Assembly: GCA_036365515.1 (NCBI GenBank)
Contig: CM070873.1
Location: 74,054,529-74,118,528 of the forward strand
Direction: 5' to 3'
From: Torymus aiolomorphi
Taxonomy: Eukaryota > Arthropoda > Insecta > Hymenoptera > Torymidae
Length of the DNA: 64,000 nt
The translations under genes were made by a program, and so were the position numbers. Under the pieces are notes generated by a model. The model ran no database searches. It was not told where the DNA came from and saw nothing but the letters and a program-made list of their open reading frames with translations. Position 1 is the first letter of the stretch. Each line of letters begins with the position of its first letter. Positions 29,428 through 40,034 of the stretch are shown piece after piece.

Positions 29428-32400
29428 CTAATCCTTTGGTAGGAGGCGAACGACCTTGATGATGGGGCGACCAAGAGTTGTGGTAGCGGTGCGTAGATCT
29501 ACCACGCGGGAGATGCCATCCCTACCTGGATGGATGGCGATGACACGGGCCAGCGGCCACTTGGCTGGCGGAGTAAGCTCATTCCTTATGAGCACGAGAT
29601 CGCCCACTGCTATAGGAATCTGCTGCTGCCTCCACTTTTGACGGACCTGAAGAGAAGTGAGATATTCCGTTGACCATCGTTGCCAGAAGTGTTGGGCCAG
29701 CTGGCTAATTAGGAGCCAGCGCTTTCCTGGAGGAACGTTGACGTTGGTGACGTTTTCTTCTGGAACTAAAAATGATGAACGTTGTATAAGAAAGTGGGAA
29801 GGTGATAAAAAATCAAGGTCAGTTGGATCGTCGGTGAGTGCAGTTAAAGGTCTGGAGTTAAGGCAAGCTTCAACATGGCACATGAGTGTAGCAAGTTCAG
29901 AAAAAGTAAGAACTTGTTCTCCGATGACTCGGCGTAAATGATGTTTCGCCGATTTAACTGCGGCTTCCCAAATGCCTCCAAAATGAGGTGCACTGGGGGG
30001 ATTAAAAATCCAGGAGGTTCCCTGTTGAGTAAGAGACCGAACAGCACGAGCAGAGAATTCTGACGAAGCGTCTACCATCTGCCTTAGTTGAGCATCTGCC
30101 CCAACGAAGTTAGTACCTCGGTCAGAGTATAACTCTTTACAATGACCTCTACGAGCAGTAAATCGATGGAAAGCAGCGATGAACGCTTCGCTGGAATAAT
30201 CCTCGACTATCTCGATATGAACGGCTCTGGTTGCCATGCAAATGAAGATGGCTATGTAACCTTTCATCGTGCCCTTTCCTCTAGATTTAGTGAGACGCAG
30301 ATGAATAGGCCCGGCGTAATCGACGCCTGAGCGCTCAAATGGCGGAGAAGGACACACTCGAACCTTTGGCAACTCACCCATTAATTGAGTTGGAGCTCGA
30401 GCGGCATGGCGTGAGCATGCGAGGCAAGTTCTGATGACTTTCTTGACTTCAGATCGTCCTTTAATTATCCAATACTGACGTCGGAGAGTGGCAAGTGTTA
30501 ATTGAACACCACCATGAAGAGTACGCTGATGGGCATCTCTTATCAATAAAGTCGTCAGATGGCAATCAGCTGGAAGGATAAGGGGATGCTTAGCATCTTC
30601 TGCTAAAAGAGAGTGAGACAGACGACCGCCCACCCTGAGTAAATGATTTTGTATCATGGGATTTAGAGATAAAAGTGAGCTTTTAGACGAAAGTTTTCCT
30701 GATCTCGAAAGTTGCTGGAGTTCAGTCTTAAAATAAGCCTTCTGAATTAAGTGGATCAAACAGAGTTTGATGTTTCCAATCTCACTAGCACTAACCTCCT
30801 CAGAAGTCGGAGGGTGATGGCGTAGTAGGGATTGAAAGACAGAAAAAAGACTAAGGCCTAAATTTGACGACGTCGTACGCTCTATTCTCGAGCTGACTCG
30901 ATTAATGAATCGCAAGCAATACGAAGCCATTCGTAACAGCTTATCTAATGAGGAGTACTCATTAATAAGACTCCATATTTCTGGAGTAGACTCAACAGAA
31001 TTTGGAGCGTTCTTAGTTGCGGCTAGAGTGAATTTAGGTTGAAAACACAAATTATTTACTGCAAAATTGAGCTCGTCATGAGACCTCGACCATGGTTCGA
31101 CACTATCAGAAAGCCAAACGGGGCCTTGCCACCATAAACAATGAGAAGCTAATTTTGAAAGCTCAATTCCTCGTGATATGACATCTGCGGGGTTGTCTGA
31201 AGAACGCACATGATGCCAATATGCGTCGGGTAATAGAGTGTGAATTTCCGAACACCTATTAGCCACGAAAACACCCCATCTTGAAGGGTGGTCTTTCAGC
31301 CAAAAAAGCACATCCGCTGAGTCTGACCAAAGGTGAACACTATCAACCTTTATGGGAAAAGATTCGACAAAAGTTTGCACCAGACGAGCAAGTAGCATCG
31401 CCGCGCAAAGTTCTAAGCGAGGTATACTTAGTGTTTTAAGCGGGGCTACTCGCGTCTTGGCCACCTGAAGGGTGACGAGCACTTCTTGTGCTTGTATTAA
31501 GCGCAGGTAGACTACGGCACCATAAGCAAACTTGGATGCGTCAGCGAATCCGTGAATCTCAAGAAGTTCACATTGGAGCGTGTATCCACTCCAGCGAGGG
31601 ATTTTGATCTCAGAAATAGAAGAGAGGTCTTGCAACCAATTTTGCCAGCGATTAGAGATTTCGTATGGAAGATCATCATCCCAGCCTACCTTAAGAATCC
31701 ACAACGACTGCATATTGATTTTAGCAGTAATCACAACAGGCGCTAACCATCCCATAGGATCAAAGATCCGAGCAATTCTCGAAAGAACTGAACGTTTAGT
31801 AAATGGTAGCTCCAAAGGGGTATTCTCAATGCGAAAACTAAAATAGTCTGTGTTGGGTTGCCAATCTATACCTAAAATTGGTACAGATTTTTCTGAGGCG
31901 AATAACGAAATAGAATCAGCAGCTAACATATTCGAGGGTAAATAAGAAAGTACTTCAGCATTATTCGAAGTCCACTTTCGAAGGTTAAGATGACCTTGCT
32001 TAAAGAGTTGAATTAACTCGTTTTGTTTAAGCAAAGCTTCCTCAAACGAATGTGCACCTGAAAGCACATTATCGGAATACATTTCTGATCGAACAGCCTC
32101 AGCTGCGGTTGGGTAAGATTGACTATAGTCATCGGCAAGTTTCAAGAGTGTGCGTAAAGCTAGAAATGGTGAACATGCCAATCCATACGTCACAGTAGTC
32201 AGGCGATAAGTTTGAACAGGTTCATCCTTATTGAAACGCCATAAGATCGACTGGTAGGGTTGGTCAACTGGTTCGACGCCAATTTGTCGGAACATTTTCT
32301 CCACGTCAGCTGAAAGGGCGACTTTATACCTACGCCAGGCACAGATCAAAGCGACGGGATTCTGAAGAAGATTAGGTCCAATGTGAAGAAGATCATTGAC

Positions 32401-34155
32401 CGAAACACCTGATTTGGCCTTACTCGAACCATTAAACACTGTACGTAACTTGGTCGTCGTACTTGTTTCTTTCCACACACCATGATGTGGTAAGAAGGCT
32501 TGAGGTTTGTTAGAAGATGGATCAAATTTTGTAGAGAGTGACATGTGACCAAGGTCAGTGTACTCTTTCATAAAATTACTATAGGCAATTTTGAGTTTCT
32601 CGTCTTTAGCGAAGTTTGCTTCGAGACGAGTTAGCGCGCGTAATGCGGCAGAATGAGAGCTCTCGAGATGAGCAGAACTCAACTGGTCTCGACTTTTCCA
32701 GGGTAGGCTTACAATATATTGCCCTGTTTCATCTTGACGAGTTGATTTTTGATAAAATTCCTCGCAGACTTGTTCGTCTGGCGAGTAAGATTTTTTGTCA
32801 TTGACTATCTCCTCCGCCCTCCAAAAATCTTGCACGACCTCCAATAGTTTGGCTTCATGCTCGCAGGTATTTGAGCAATGAAGGGATATTGATTCTAGCC
32901 CTATTTCTGGAGTTGTGGATGCGAGATTACCTGTCAAGAGCCATCCAAGTTTGGAACTAAGTGCTATCGGCTGAAGACTTTGGCCCTTAACAATTTGATT
33001 TTCAATGATTTGCGCATAAGCGCTAGCACCGAGTAGAATATCGATACGTGAAGGTTCGAGATACTTGGGGTCTGCTAGTTGCAGCCCTCTTAAGTATTCG
33101 AAATTTGTATTACCCCTTACGACGGGAGGCTTGTACGACGAGAGTTTTGGCAAAACAATGCCATCAACTTCCAAGGAGAAAGTTGAATCGAAATGCGGTT
33201 GTATAATAAGACGAGCAACTTTAGAAGAAGCAGCAGCTGTCTTTTCACCTATACCTTGGATGTGCATGTGACTGGTTCTACAATTTAGAGATAGCAAGTT
33301 ACATATAGCTTGTGTAACAAGTGAGATTTGAGATCCGGGATCAATCAGCGCACGGAGTTGAATTTTGGTTCCGTTAGGACCAAGGGCGTTAACCCTAGCG
33401 GTAGCTAAAAGTACTCCTGTACATTTAATACTTTCTCCACTATTGAGGGAGACTGCTTGAAGAGCAGATTGATCGTCTTTAGAAATGACGAAATTGCCAC
33501 AGTTTGGGCTAGAGGTGCTGGTCGCTGAGTCAATCTGATCTGTCTGCAACGAACTGATTGCTTGATAGTTGTCAGAGTGCACCATGGTGTGATGCTTGGC
33601 TTTACAAACAAAGCATCGGTACGTGGAAGTACAATTTTTAACGTTGTGCTTCCCTAGACAATTGAAACAAAGGTTTGAAGATTTAATTAATTCCTTTCGT
33701 TCAGGAACCGTTTTATTGATAAATCGTTCACATCTATTTGTGAAATGAGATTGATTGCAAAAAGAACATTTCTTTTTTGGAGGGTTCGTCGGAGAAGTCT
33801 GATGAGAATAAACCGACTGAGCATTGTCATGCTCTGGTTTTCGAGATTTTGTATTAGGTGATTGTGCTTTTGAATTATTGTTCGCAGAAGATTTAGTACC
33901 TGCCTCGATAGCCTCCAGAGTGAGGGTTTGGCTTCGAAGAAAAGCTTGAAGTTGTTCCATTGTAGGTGGATCGACACTATCACCTAAGTGTCTTTCCCAT
34001 TCTTTTCGCGTATTCAAATCAAGACGATTCAGTGTAAAGTGAACGATCAAATCACTACCTAAAGAAGCCGCTCTATTTAGAGAGGTCAGACTAGCGATGG
34101 GATTGAAGATTTCCCTATAAATCCATTTGATTTCCGATGAAATATCTGACTTCAT
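29428..34155 (-). CDS. pol: Bel/Pao gag(C)-pol polyprotein
   Basis: 1575 codons, open throughout. In order: the continuation of gag (residues ~1-100); three Cys/His knuckles (CSFCNQSHFTNRC, CFNCLGKHNVKNC, CFVCKAKHHTMVH; ~130-195); a protease with ALIDPGSQISLV (~268); an RT with LSADVEKMFRQI (~600) and MYSDNVLSG where Bel/Pao elements normally have YVDD (~685); an RNase H region (HGFADASKFAYGAVV); an HHCC plus integrase core with DYAGP, YSDRGTNF and WEAAVKSAK as the D,D,E set (~1240-1400); and a C-terminal DUF5641-like segment (QVRQKWRQQQIPIAVGDLVLI). It overlaps the gag stop by ATGA. Catalysis by the RT is doubtful. Confidence 0.93.
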   Translation of the reverse strand: MKSDISSEIKWIYREIFNPIASLTSLNRAASLGSDLIVHFTLNRLDLNTRKEWERHLGDSVDPPTMEQLQAFLRSQTLTLEAIEAGTKSSANNNSKAQSPNTKSRKPEHDNAQSVYSHQTSPTNPPKKKCSFCNQSHFTNRCERFINKTVPERKELIKSSNLCFNCLGKHNVKNCTSTYRCFVCKAKHHTMVHSDNYQAISSLQTDQIDSATSTSSPNCGNFVISKDDQSALQAVSLNSGESIKCTGVLLATARVNALGPNGTKIQLRALIDPGSQISLVTQAICNLLSLNCRTSHMHIQGIGEKTAAASSKVARLIIQPHFDSTFSLEVDGIVLPKLSSYKPPVVRGNTNFEYLRGLQLADPKYLEPSRIDILLGASAYAQIIENQIVKGQSLQPIALSSKLGWLLTGNLASTTPEIGLESISLHCSNTCEHEAKLLEVVQDFWRAEEIVNDKKSYSPDEQVCEEFYQKSTRQDETGQYIVSLPWKSRDQLSSAHLESSHSAALRALTRLEANFAKDEKLKIAYSNFMKEYTDLGHMSLSTKFDPSSNKPQAFLPHHGVWKETSTTTKLRTVFNGSSKAKSGVSVNDLLHIGPNLLQNPVALICAWRRYKVALSADVEKMFRQIGVEPVDQPYQSILWRFNKDEPVQTYRLTTVTYGLACSPFLALRTLLKLADDYSQSYPTAAEAVRSEMYSDNVLSGAHSFEEALLKQNELIQLFKQGHLNLRKWTSNNAEVLSYLPSNMLAADSISLFASEKSVPILGIDWQPNTDYFSFRIENTPLELPFTKRSVLSRIARIFDPMGWLAPVVITAKINMQSLWILKVGWDDDLPYEISNRWQNWLQDLSSISEIKIPRWSGYTLQCELLEIHGFADASKFAYGAVVYLRLIQAQEVLVTLQVAKTRVAPLKTLSIPRLELCAAMLLARLVQTFVESFPIKVDSVHLWSDSADVLFWLKDHPSRWGVFVANRCSEIHTLLPDAYWHHVRSSDNPADVISRGIELSKLASHCLWWQGPVWLSDSVEPWSRSHDELNFAVNNLCFQPKFTLAATKNAPNSVESTPEIWSLINEYSSLDKLLRMASYCLRFINRVSSRIERTTSSNLGLSLFSVFQSLLRHHPPTSEEVSASEIGNIKLCLIHLIQKAYFKTELQQLSRSGKLSSKSSLLSLNPMIQNHLLRVGGRLSHSLLAEDAKHPLILPADCHLTTLLIRDAHQRTLHGGVQLTLATLRRQYWIIKGRSEVKKVIRTCLACSRHAARAPTQLMGELPKVRVCPSPPFERSGVDYAGPIHLRLTKSRGKGTMKGYIAIFICMATRAVHIEIVEDYSSEAFIAAFHRFTARRGHCKELYSDRGTNFVGADAQLRQMVDASSEFSARAVRSLTQQGTSWIFNPPSAPHFGGIWEAAVKSAKHHLRRVIGEQVLTFSELATLMCHVEACLNSRPLTALTDDPTDLDFLSPSHFLIQRSSFLVPEENVTNVNVPPGKRWLLISQLAQHFWQRWSTEYLTSLQVRQKWRQQQIPIAVGDLVLIRNELTPPAKWPLARVIAIHPGRDGISRVVDLRTATTTLGRPIIKVVRLLPKD

Positions 34156-34799
34156 AGATTTGACTGCGAAATTTTAACAATACGCCGTTGATTTTCGTAA
34201 TACTCGGTTAGAGTTGTCCATGCACGTTCATAATTATCACCAGCAATGGGAAGAGATTTAATTTTCTCAAGTGCTTCACCCGTAAGGTGAGTGCGAAGAT
34301 AATGCAATTTGAGAACAGGCGTTAAGTCTTCACGTCGATGTATGACTGAACGAAAGACGTCTCTAAAATTCTCCCAATCCGAGAATTTCCCCGAAAACTT
34401 TGGTAAATCTACTTTCGGCAACGATTGAAACGAAACGTTCGTAGATCGAGCAGTGCTTGCAGGCACTGGCTCAGCAGTCGAATTAGAAGATCCTTGAGCA
34501 GCATCTCTAGTTTCAAAAGTTTCTAAGTAATCAAGAAAGTCTCCTCTGCGGAGGTAAAAACTATCCTCAACCAGATCAAAGAGATTAGTTGTAAAATAGG
34601 CATGATCTTGATCAATATCCTCAACGAGCATAAGTTTCTCGTGATTTACCCGAAACGACGTAAAATTAGTTTCAAGTCCGGTTAGACATGATTTTGCATA
34701 ACCTTTCGTCATATTATCTTTACCCTTAGATTTGAAATTTTTAAAGGAGTTTGTAATTTTAGCTTGGAGTGCCATCTGCTTAGCATGAAACGCCTCCAT
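34152..34799 (-). CDS. gag: Bel/Pao gag N-terminal part (DUF1759-like)
   Basis: 215 codons from ATG 34797..34799. Helical N-terminus, then DUF1759-like PKVDLPKFSGKFSDWENFRDVF..IHRREDLTPVLKLHYLRTHLTGEALE. It ends in TGA 34152..34154, overlapping the pol ATG. The pol frame continues the same gag domain, so this is one protein split by a 1-nt shift near GTTAAAATTTC. No canonical slippery heptamer is in register, so an indel is more likely than programmed frameshifting. Confidence 0.85.
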   Translation of the reverse strand: MEAFHAKQMALQAKITNSFKNFKSKGKDNMTKGYAKSCLTGLETNFTSFRVNHEKLMLVEDIDQDHAYFTTNLFDLVEDSFYLRRGDFLDYLETFETRDAAQGSSNSTAEPVPASTARSTNVSFQSLPKVDLPKFSGKFSDWENFRDVFRSVIHRREDLTPVLKLHYLRTHLTGEALEKIKSLPIAGDNYERAWTTLTEYYENQRRIVKISQSNL

Positions 34800-35499
34800 T
34801 TTGAGATCAAGTTAATTCAGACTAGTAACAAATTTGATTATTTAACCTAAGTATTGCTTGAACTATGTTTACCAACTCGAAAGTAGAATAACCATAAGTG
34901 AAAATTGTTACAATTAAGCCTTAGCCTAGGTTATAATACTTATGATAGTATGCACGTAGATATTCGCTTGAAGATGCGACGTTGCGCGACTGCTAACGTT
35001 CCCATGGTGATTCAGCTGTTGATAAGTGTTGACTGCTCGAAGGGAAGTAACTGCCAGTGTTAAATTCAGCAACTCCTACAGCGTGCAATCAGCAACTGAA
35101 TCCGGAAGGGTATCCAAATGTAGATAAGCAGCCTAAGTTGAGTCGCGATGTTGCATCCGCAGGCAGCAGTAAAACTGCAAGGTTCAATAATATAAGTATT
35201 TGCTAAGTCGAAAATTACATTCAATTTTCACAAGACTAGTTAAATATTACAATTAATTTTATAATAAACTCAAACTCAAATTAAATAGTGCTAGTCTCAA
35301 ATTAAATTTACTAAATTTTAATTAAAGTAATGTGACTAAATAGAGATCATTAAATTCTCATTAAAAGTAATAAATGTACTAGATTGACTAGACGATAGTT
35401 GCAAATTTAATTTAAACAAATTGGAACGATACGTGTGTCCAAGTATTAGGACAGTCGAGGTATCAGTTCGCTTTCTGTGGTAGTCCTTGGATGGACTGG

Positions 35500-36025
35500 T
35501 GTAGACCCCGTAGCGCAAGCTGCACGCGGGTACTCCGTGTCTTAACCGGTGTGAGCCCCGTAGCGTGAACGCCGCACGCGGGTACTCTTTGTCTTGACTG
35601 GCGTGGACCCCCTAGCGCGTAGGCGCCACGCGGGTACTCCTTGAAATGAGAGGTGTGAACCCCGTTTCGACTCTTTGCACTAGCCGGCAACGATTAGATG
35701 ATCATCGTAAGATGGCGATGATTCTAGAGCTGGTTTACAACGCACGCTCTTCTATAGATTGCCACTTGTTGGTCTTGACTCCAACAAGATGGCTGCCGAT
35801 CACCGTACGAACGCGGTGATTCTAGAGCTTGCGTTACAGCGCACGCTCTTGGCGGATTGAAGCTGGTCAGCGACGCACGCTTCTTAACAGAAATGCCACT
35901 TGTTGCTCTTGGCTACAACAAGATGGCTGATCATCGTAAAAGTGATGATTCTAGAACTGCCGATCATCGTACGAATGCGATGATTCTAGAGCTGGCTTTA
36001 CAGCGCACGCTCTTGGCGACGTCTT
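35500..36025 (-). repeat. GC-rich minisatellites in Bel/Pao leader
   Basis: Two arrays. One has about four units of GTG(T)AGACCCCGTAGCGC..CACGCGGGTACTCC (period about 57 bp, 35500..35670). The other alternates GATGATTCTAGAGCT and CAGCGCACGCTCTTGG (35700..36020). They sit between the PBS and gag, so they are part of the element's 5' leader. Confidence 0.8.
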
Positions 36026-36370
36026 GGAGTCGGTTGACACGCACACTCCAAGGCGCTTTCAGAAAATGGGGACAATAGCAATCGATGTGCTATTTCCCCT
36101 CGGAAGCCTTAGAAGGTGGCTTCCGAATTCACGCGACAGCGTAACAAACGAGAGAGAGAGAGACAGCAACGTACGCGCGAAGTCAGCATGCGGGCACATG
36201 CGACTTTAACGGCACTCACGACCACGAACACTTTTTATGCGTACCTGGAAGAAGAAGACTAGTGTTACGTCACTCGAAAGTAGACGTAAGGCTAGAGCGA
36301 AGTTTCTTCTTTCGCTGCATTCTCGTGGCGTTGTTGTTGATGCTCCCACGATCCGGCTCGAAGGACCAAA

Positions 36371-36712
36371 TGTTTTTTGTTGTTGTATGATGGGATCGTG
36401 GACTGGAGAGGTTCACAAATGAATAAGTTTTCGTGTAGAGAAATGAAATGGTTTTATTCAAGTGCCGTCGTGCTTCTTGGCGTACAGGTGTTGCTTTTCT
36501 CTCTCTCTGGCCGTCGCGCGTGAACTGACGCCGGCCGGCGCCTTTCGAAGAGTCGGCGGCGTACTTTGGTAGATGGAGGGGCGCAGAGAGAGACGCGTGG
36601 AGAGCGCTGATTGGGGCGAGCCTGGTTCCGGGCTCGAGCTCGTGTAGGCGAACTCGAGCTGGCGCGAGCTGGAGTGCTCGTGCTGGTTCGGTATTACGTT
36701 GAATCCGGAACA
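36371..36712 (-). repeat. Bel/Pao 5' LTR and adjacent primer-binding site
   Basis: 342 bp, TGTTCCGG..ACA on minus. The adjacent TTTGGTCCTTCGAGCCGG (36353..36370) is the expected tRNA primer-binding site for this clade. Confidence 0.9.
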
Positions 36713-36719
36713 AATATAT

Positions 36720-37735
36720 TGTAAACTGTCTATAAATTATTATCACTATTACATATTTACATGAAGAACTACTTAAAAATTGATATAAAGTTGATATAAA
36801 GGTTTGAAAATGTTACAATAAATAGGTTGAGTGTTTGCCTGTTACATAATTGTATGAGTGTCTGAGTGTTACAACATTCTGTGTAAGTATATATGAGTTG
36901 TACAACTTGCGTGTATGAGTTTGTCTAAATTACATTGAGAGTCACTGATGAGAGTAACCATGCAATAAATAACACAATTAAATATTATTGAGTTGATTGT
37001 GGTTGAGTTTTCAATGAGATGACACGATTAGGTATTATTGATCCAATCATGACTGAGTAATTCCTATTGTACCGCGTAGTTATGCGTTCACTATAGCAGC
37101 GCACCTCTGTATAAAATGGCCGCATGTAATTGAGTATTTACCTTCTCGCACGTAGCGTTCTATTAATCGTCTACGCTTATGAGTTGGTCCTGTGATGGTG
37201 ACTCCGCAACGATGATGTGAGGTTGAGTAAAGCCGTAAGTTAAGATGATCACGTGAGGAAGCCGTTGAGATGAGTGCGAGAATGCGAAGCAGCCGAGGAG
37301 GGCAGCCAGATAAAAACCATAGTTGAGAAAGCAGCAGTTGAGTGTTGCGTAGTGGTTGTTGAGAGGTGCCGCGGCCGCCTCTCACGCTGCAAAATGATCG
37401 CTGGCTTCGCAGCGATTATATTAATCCGGAAAGTGTGAGAAAAAGCCGATTGCGATGCGCAGAAGCAGGTAAGTTGCGCCAAATGAGAGAAGCCAGTGAG
37501 CAGATCCATTTGAGGAGAGCAAGTGAATTTTCCTCGCTGAGAACCGCCGCCAAAATGCAGCAGAAGACGCGTGAGATGTGGCCTCGTGGTGCGCACGAGG
37601 CATCGAGCGCCGGTGAGAAGATGCTGTTTGAGTAGCTCTGCCGTACGAGAAGTTTCCATGTTGCCGGCTATACCGTGTGAGAGACACTGCTGCGTGAGAA
37701 CATGCCGGGCGAGACGACGCTGTATGAGATGTCCA
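36720..37735. other. Segment rich in TGAG(T) words, no gene
   Basis: TGAGT or GTGAG recurs every 20-35 bp across 36830..38060. The overlapping frames on both strands show no domain. It may be a very diverged short tandem repeat. Confidence 0.4.
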
Positions 37736-37736
37736 T

Positions 37737-37837
<101 letters not shown>

Positions 37838-37924
37838 ACGTGAGTTGATCCACCATGAGAATTGCCGAAGGTGTGAGTTTCTCCACGTGGCAGATCGTAA
37901 CATGGATGGATTTTGAGTAGAGTG

Positions 37925-38065
37925 AGAATGCCGTGTGAGTTAGCCATGCGAACTCGTGGCGAGCACGCCGTCCTGACTAACTAGACTGAATGTGAATGCC
38001 GTGTGAGTCGGCTGTGCGGGCTCGTAGTGAGCACGCCGTCCTGATTGACTAACTAGACAGAATTA
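37925..38065 (+). repeat. Tandem pair of about 66 bp
   Basis: GAATGCCGTGTGAGT, then GAGCACGCCGTCCTGA and CTAACTAGAC, occur twice (37926 and 37992) with minor differences. Confidence 0.75.
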
Positions 38066-38604
38066 GTGAGCACTTCCGTCTTCTTCCTCGCCTCGTTGTT
38101 ACCGAGGAGTGAGTCAAATCAGCGTCTTTCTCATTTACATGTGTAAACGATTTTTGCCATACTCGGCTAATCAGTGTAGCGATTGAGCTGTTCCGCAAAG
38201 AGCAGCTGATGAGTGCTGCCGTCGCCCGGCCGCCTGCTTATCCTTCAGTCGCGCAACCGCGGAAAATTCAAAACATTGATATTTCCCAAACAGTTACAAT
38301 GATGGAATAACGTTAAACCACTAAGTCAAGCAGGATAGTAGTTAAATACCTGTTTCAAAACAAATATTTATTAGATTATTGCTAATACGTACTTTTCTTT
38401 CTCAAACTAATGTATTTCTTTAAAATTTTTTATAACAATAATTATTTGTTTGTATAGGATACATAAATGAAAAAACAAAAAAGATATTTTTTATATTCAG
38501 TCAAATTGTTTAACAAACAACAAAGAACCACAAAGAAAACCGTTTTATTTATTAATAAAGTTTTGTTGTGAAAAATTTACTTTTGTTTTCTATATTTAAA
38601 AAAA

Positions 38605-38660
38605 TGGAATCGATAAATTAGTTTGAGGGAGCATCTTGCCAATGAATTGGCAGCGGTTTT
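38605..38660 (+). repeat. Dispersed conserved palindromic motif, copy 1
   Basis: Core TGCCAATGAATTGGCA at 38637..38652 preceded by AATCGATAAATTAGTTTGAGG. The same 55-60 bp block occurs at 47535, 49240 and, inverted, 53085. Confidence 0.75.
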
Positions 38661-38900
38661 TCTGTTGAGTGTGTATTCTTTTTTAATCTGTTTTTCTATG
38701 AATTGTGTCGGATAGTCGTCAATGATTAGCGCATAGGTTATCATTTTTATGTTTTCTTGGTGAAATTTTTTATAGGTGTGTAATATTACTATATGAACAA
38801 GAGTGTAAACTAAACCTGTTGTTAATTTTTATTGAGGGTGTAATAGAAATGGATTCCTACACCATAGATCCTTTCGAGCATCATAAATTTATTGATACAC

Positions 38901-38940
38901 CGAAGTTTCGGGAGTATAATTAACTCCCCTTATCAAGGCT
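38901..38940 (-). ncRNA. Hammerhead-like motif in Penelope-like terminal repeat
   Basis: Minus strand: CTTGATAAG, stem GGGAGT / ACTCCC with a 7-nt loop, GAAAC, TTCGGTG. Same order as at 61204 and 27105; it belongs to the 3' terminal region of element 1. Confidence 0.5.
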
Positions 38941-39450
38941 AAACACAATGAACATACAAAAAATATTAAACATAACAGAAATTATAAAAGTTTTGTCACA
39001 TTACAGAAAAAACGGAAAAAACGGAAAAAACCTTTTTTCCTTACCATTCGAGGTGGTATATCAATTTACAAATTTATATAAAGCGGCTATTGCGTGGACT
39101 CCGCATGTCAAACAGTTTATCTTTTTACAATAAGTTTTTTGTAAGACGCCAACATTTGTAAAGCAAAACCAGTATAATGAGAATATTTAGAAAAAATTAA
39201 ATTGTACTAAAGAAAAAGAAAAACCCAAAATAAGAAAAAAGGCATGAGAAATCAAAAAACTTACATGTTACAAATCAGTCGTTTAGTCATAATGTCAAAG
39301 GAGGCTTTACCCATGATGATATAATTTCACTGTCAGAAGAGACAATAAGAGTTACGGGCATCTCCGGGGTTATTTATACGGTATAAAGTAGTGGGGATAG
39401 AAATTTAGTAAGAAAATTGACTTAGCAACGCAGCGCCCACCAATGAAAAA

Positions 39451-39910
39451 CTACTCTCTGCTACGTAACCAACGAGAATTTATGAATTTGTTAGGTTTGT
39501 TACAAATGTTGGTTGATCTATTAACAATGTCGACTGTGGATTTATAACAATTTTTTAGTTTGATAGTATCAAACTGTCTATTCATATTATTATTGGTACT
39601 ATAAATGTGTAACATCTCAGAAAATAATCTTTTATTCTTATAACTTTCGTGATCGGCGATATTGACCTTATTAAAATCTATTTTATGTTTATATAAGTTT
39701 GCATGTTCGGCTAAAGCCGACGTGGTGTCACCATTCTTAACACTACGCTTATATTCATTAATGCGTAATCGTAATTGTCTACCTGTCTGTCCAATATATG
39801 ACATTTTACAATCAGCACAATTAACTTTGTCAACTACACCACTTTTTTCAAATTTATCAACATTATCCTTACCTCATTTAATGTATTTGGAAAGTTTATT
39901 GCATGGTTTT
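39451..39910 (-). pseudogene. GIY-YIG endonuclease domain of Penelope-like element 1
   Basis: VNCADCKMSYIGQTGRQLRLRINEYKR then EHANLYKHKIDF...KRLFSEMLHIY: the CxxC lead, Y-I-G and Arg of the GIY-YIG nuclease that Penelope-like elements use for integration. The link to the RT (about 39905..40035) is frameshifted. Confidence 0.8.
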
Positions 39911-40034
39911 TGTATAACCTTATAATTATTACGAGACAGAATTGATTTTAATTTGTAACTGAGATGTTAAAGTATGGGATAACGATGAGCGATTTTTTAG
40001 AATCATCTGCACTATTCAAATCGTTTATGTCAGC

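Larger units (their letters stand above)
29063..36712 (-). mobile_element. Complete Bel/Pao LTR retrotransposon
   Basis: 7650 bp flanked by the 5-bp duplication AATAT (29058..29062 and 36713..36717). LTRs begin TGTTCCGG and end ACA. A primer-binding site (TTTGGTCCTTCGAGCCGG on minus) abuts the 5' LTR and a purine-rich GGTGGGCGGAA precedes the 3' LTR. Inside are a gag start, a single gag-pol frame, and a GC-rich repeated leader. Order on the minus strand: LTR, PBS, leader, gag, protease, RT, RNase H, integrase, LTR. The pol frame is long and open, but the RT box is altered and gag is frameshifted. Confidence 0.95.

Noticed and set aside
35500..36025. CRISPR-like array because of regular repeats
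   Set aside because: Repeats are adjoining minisatellite units in an LTR element leader, in a eukaryotic setting.
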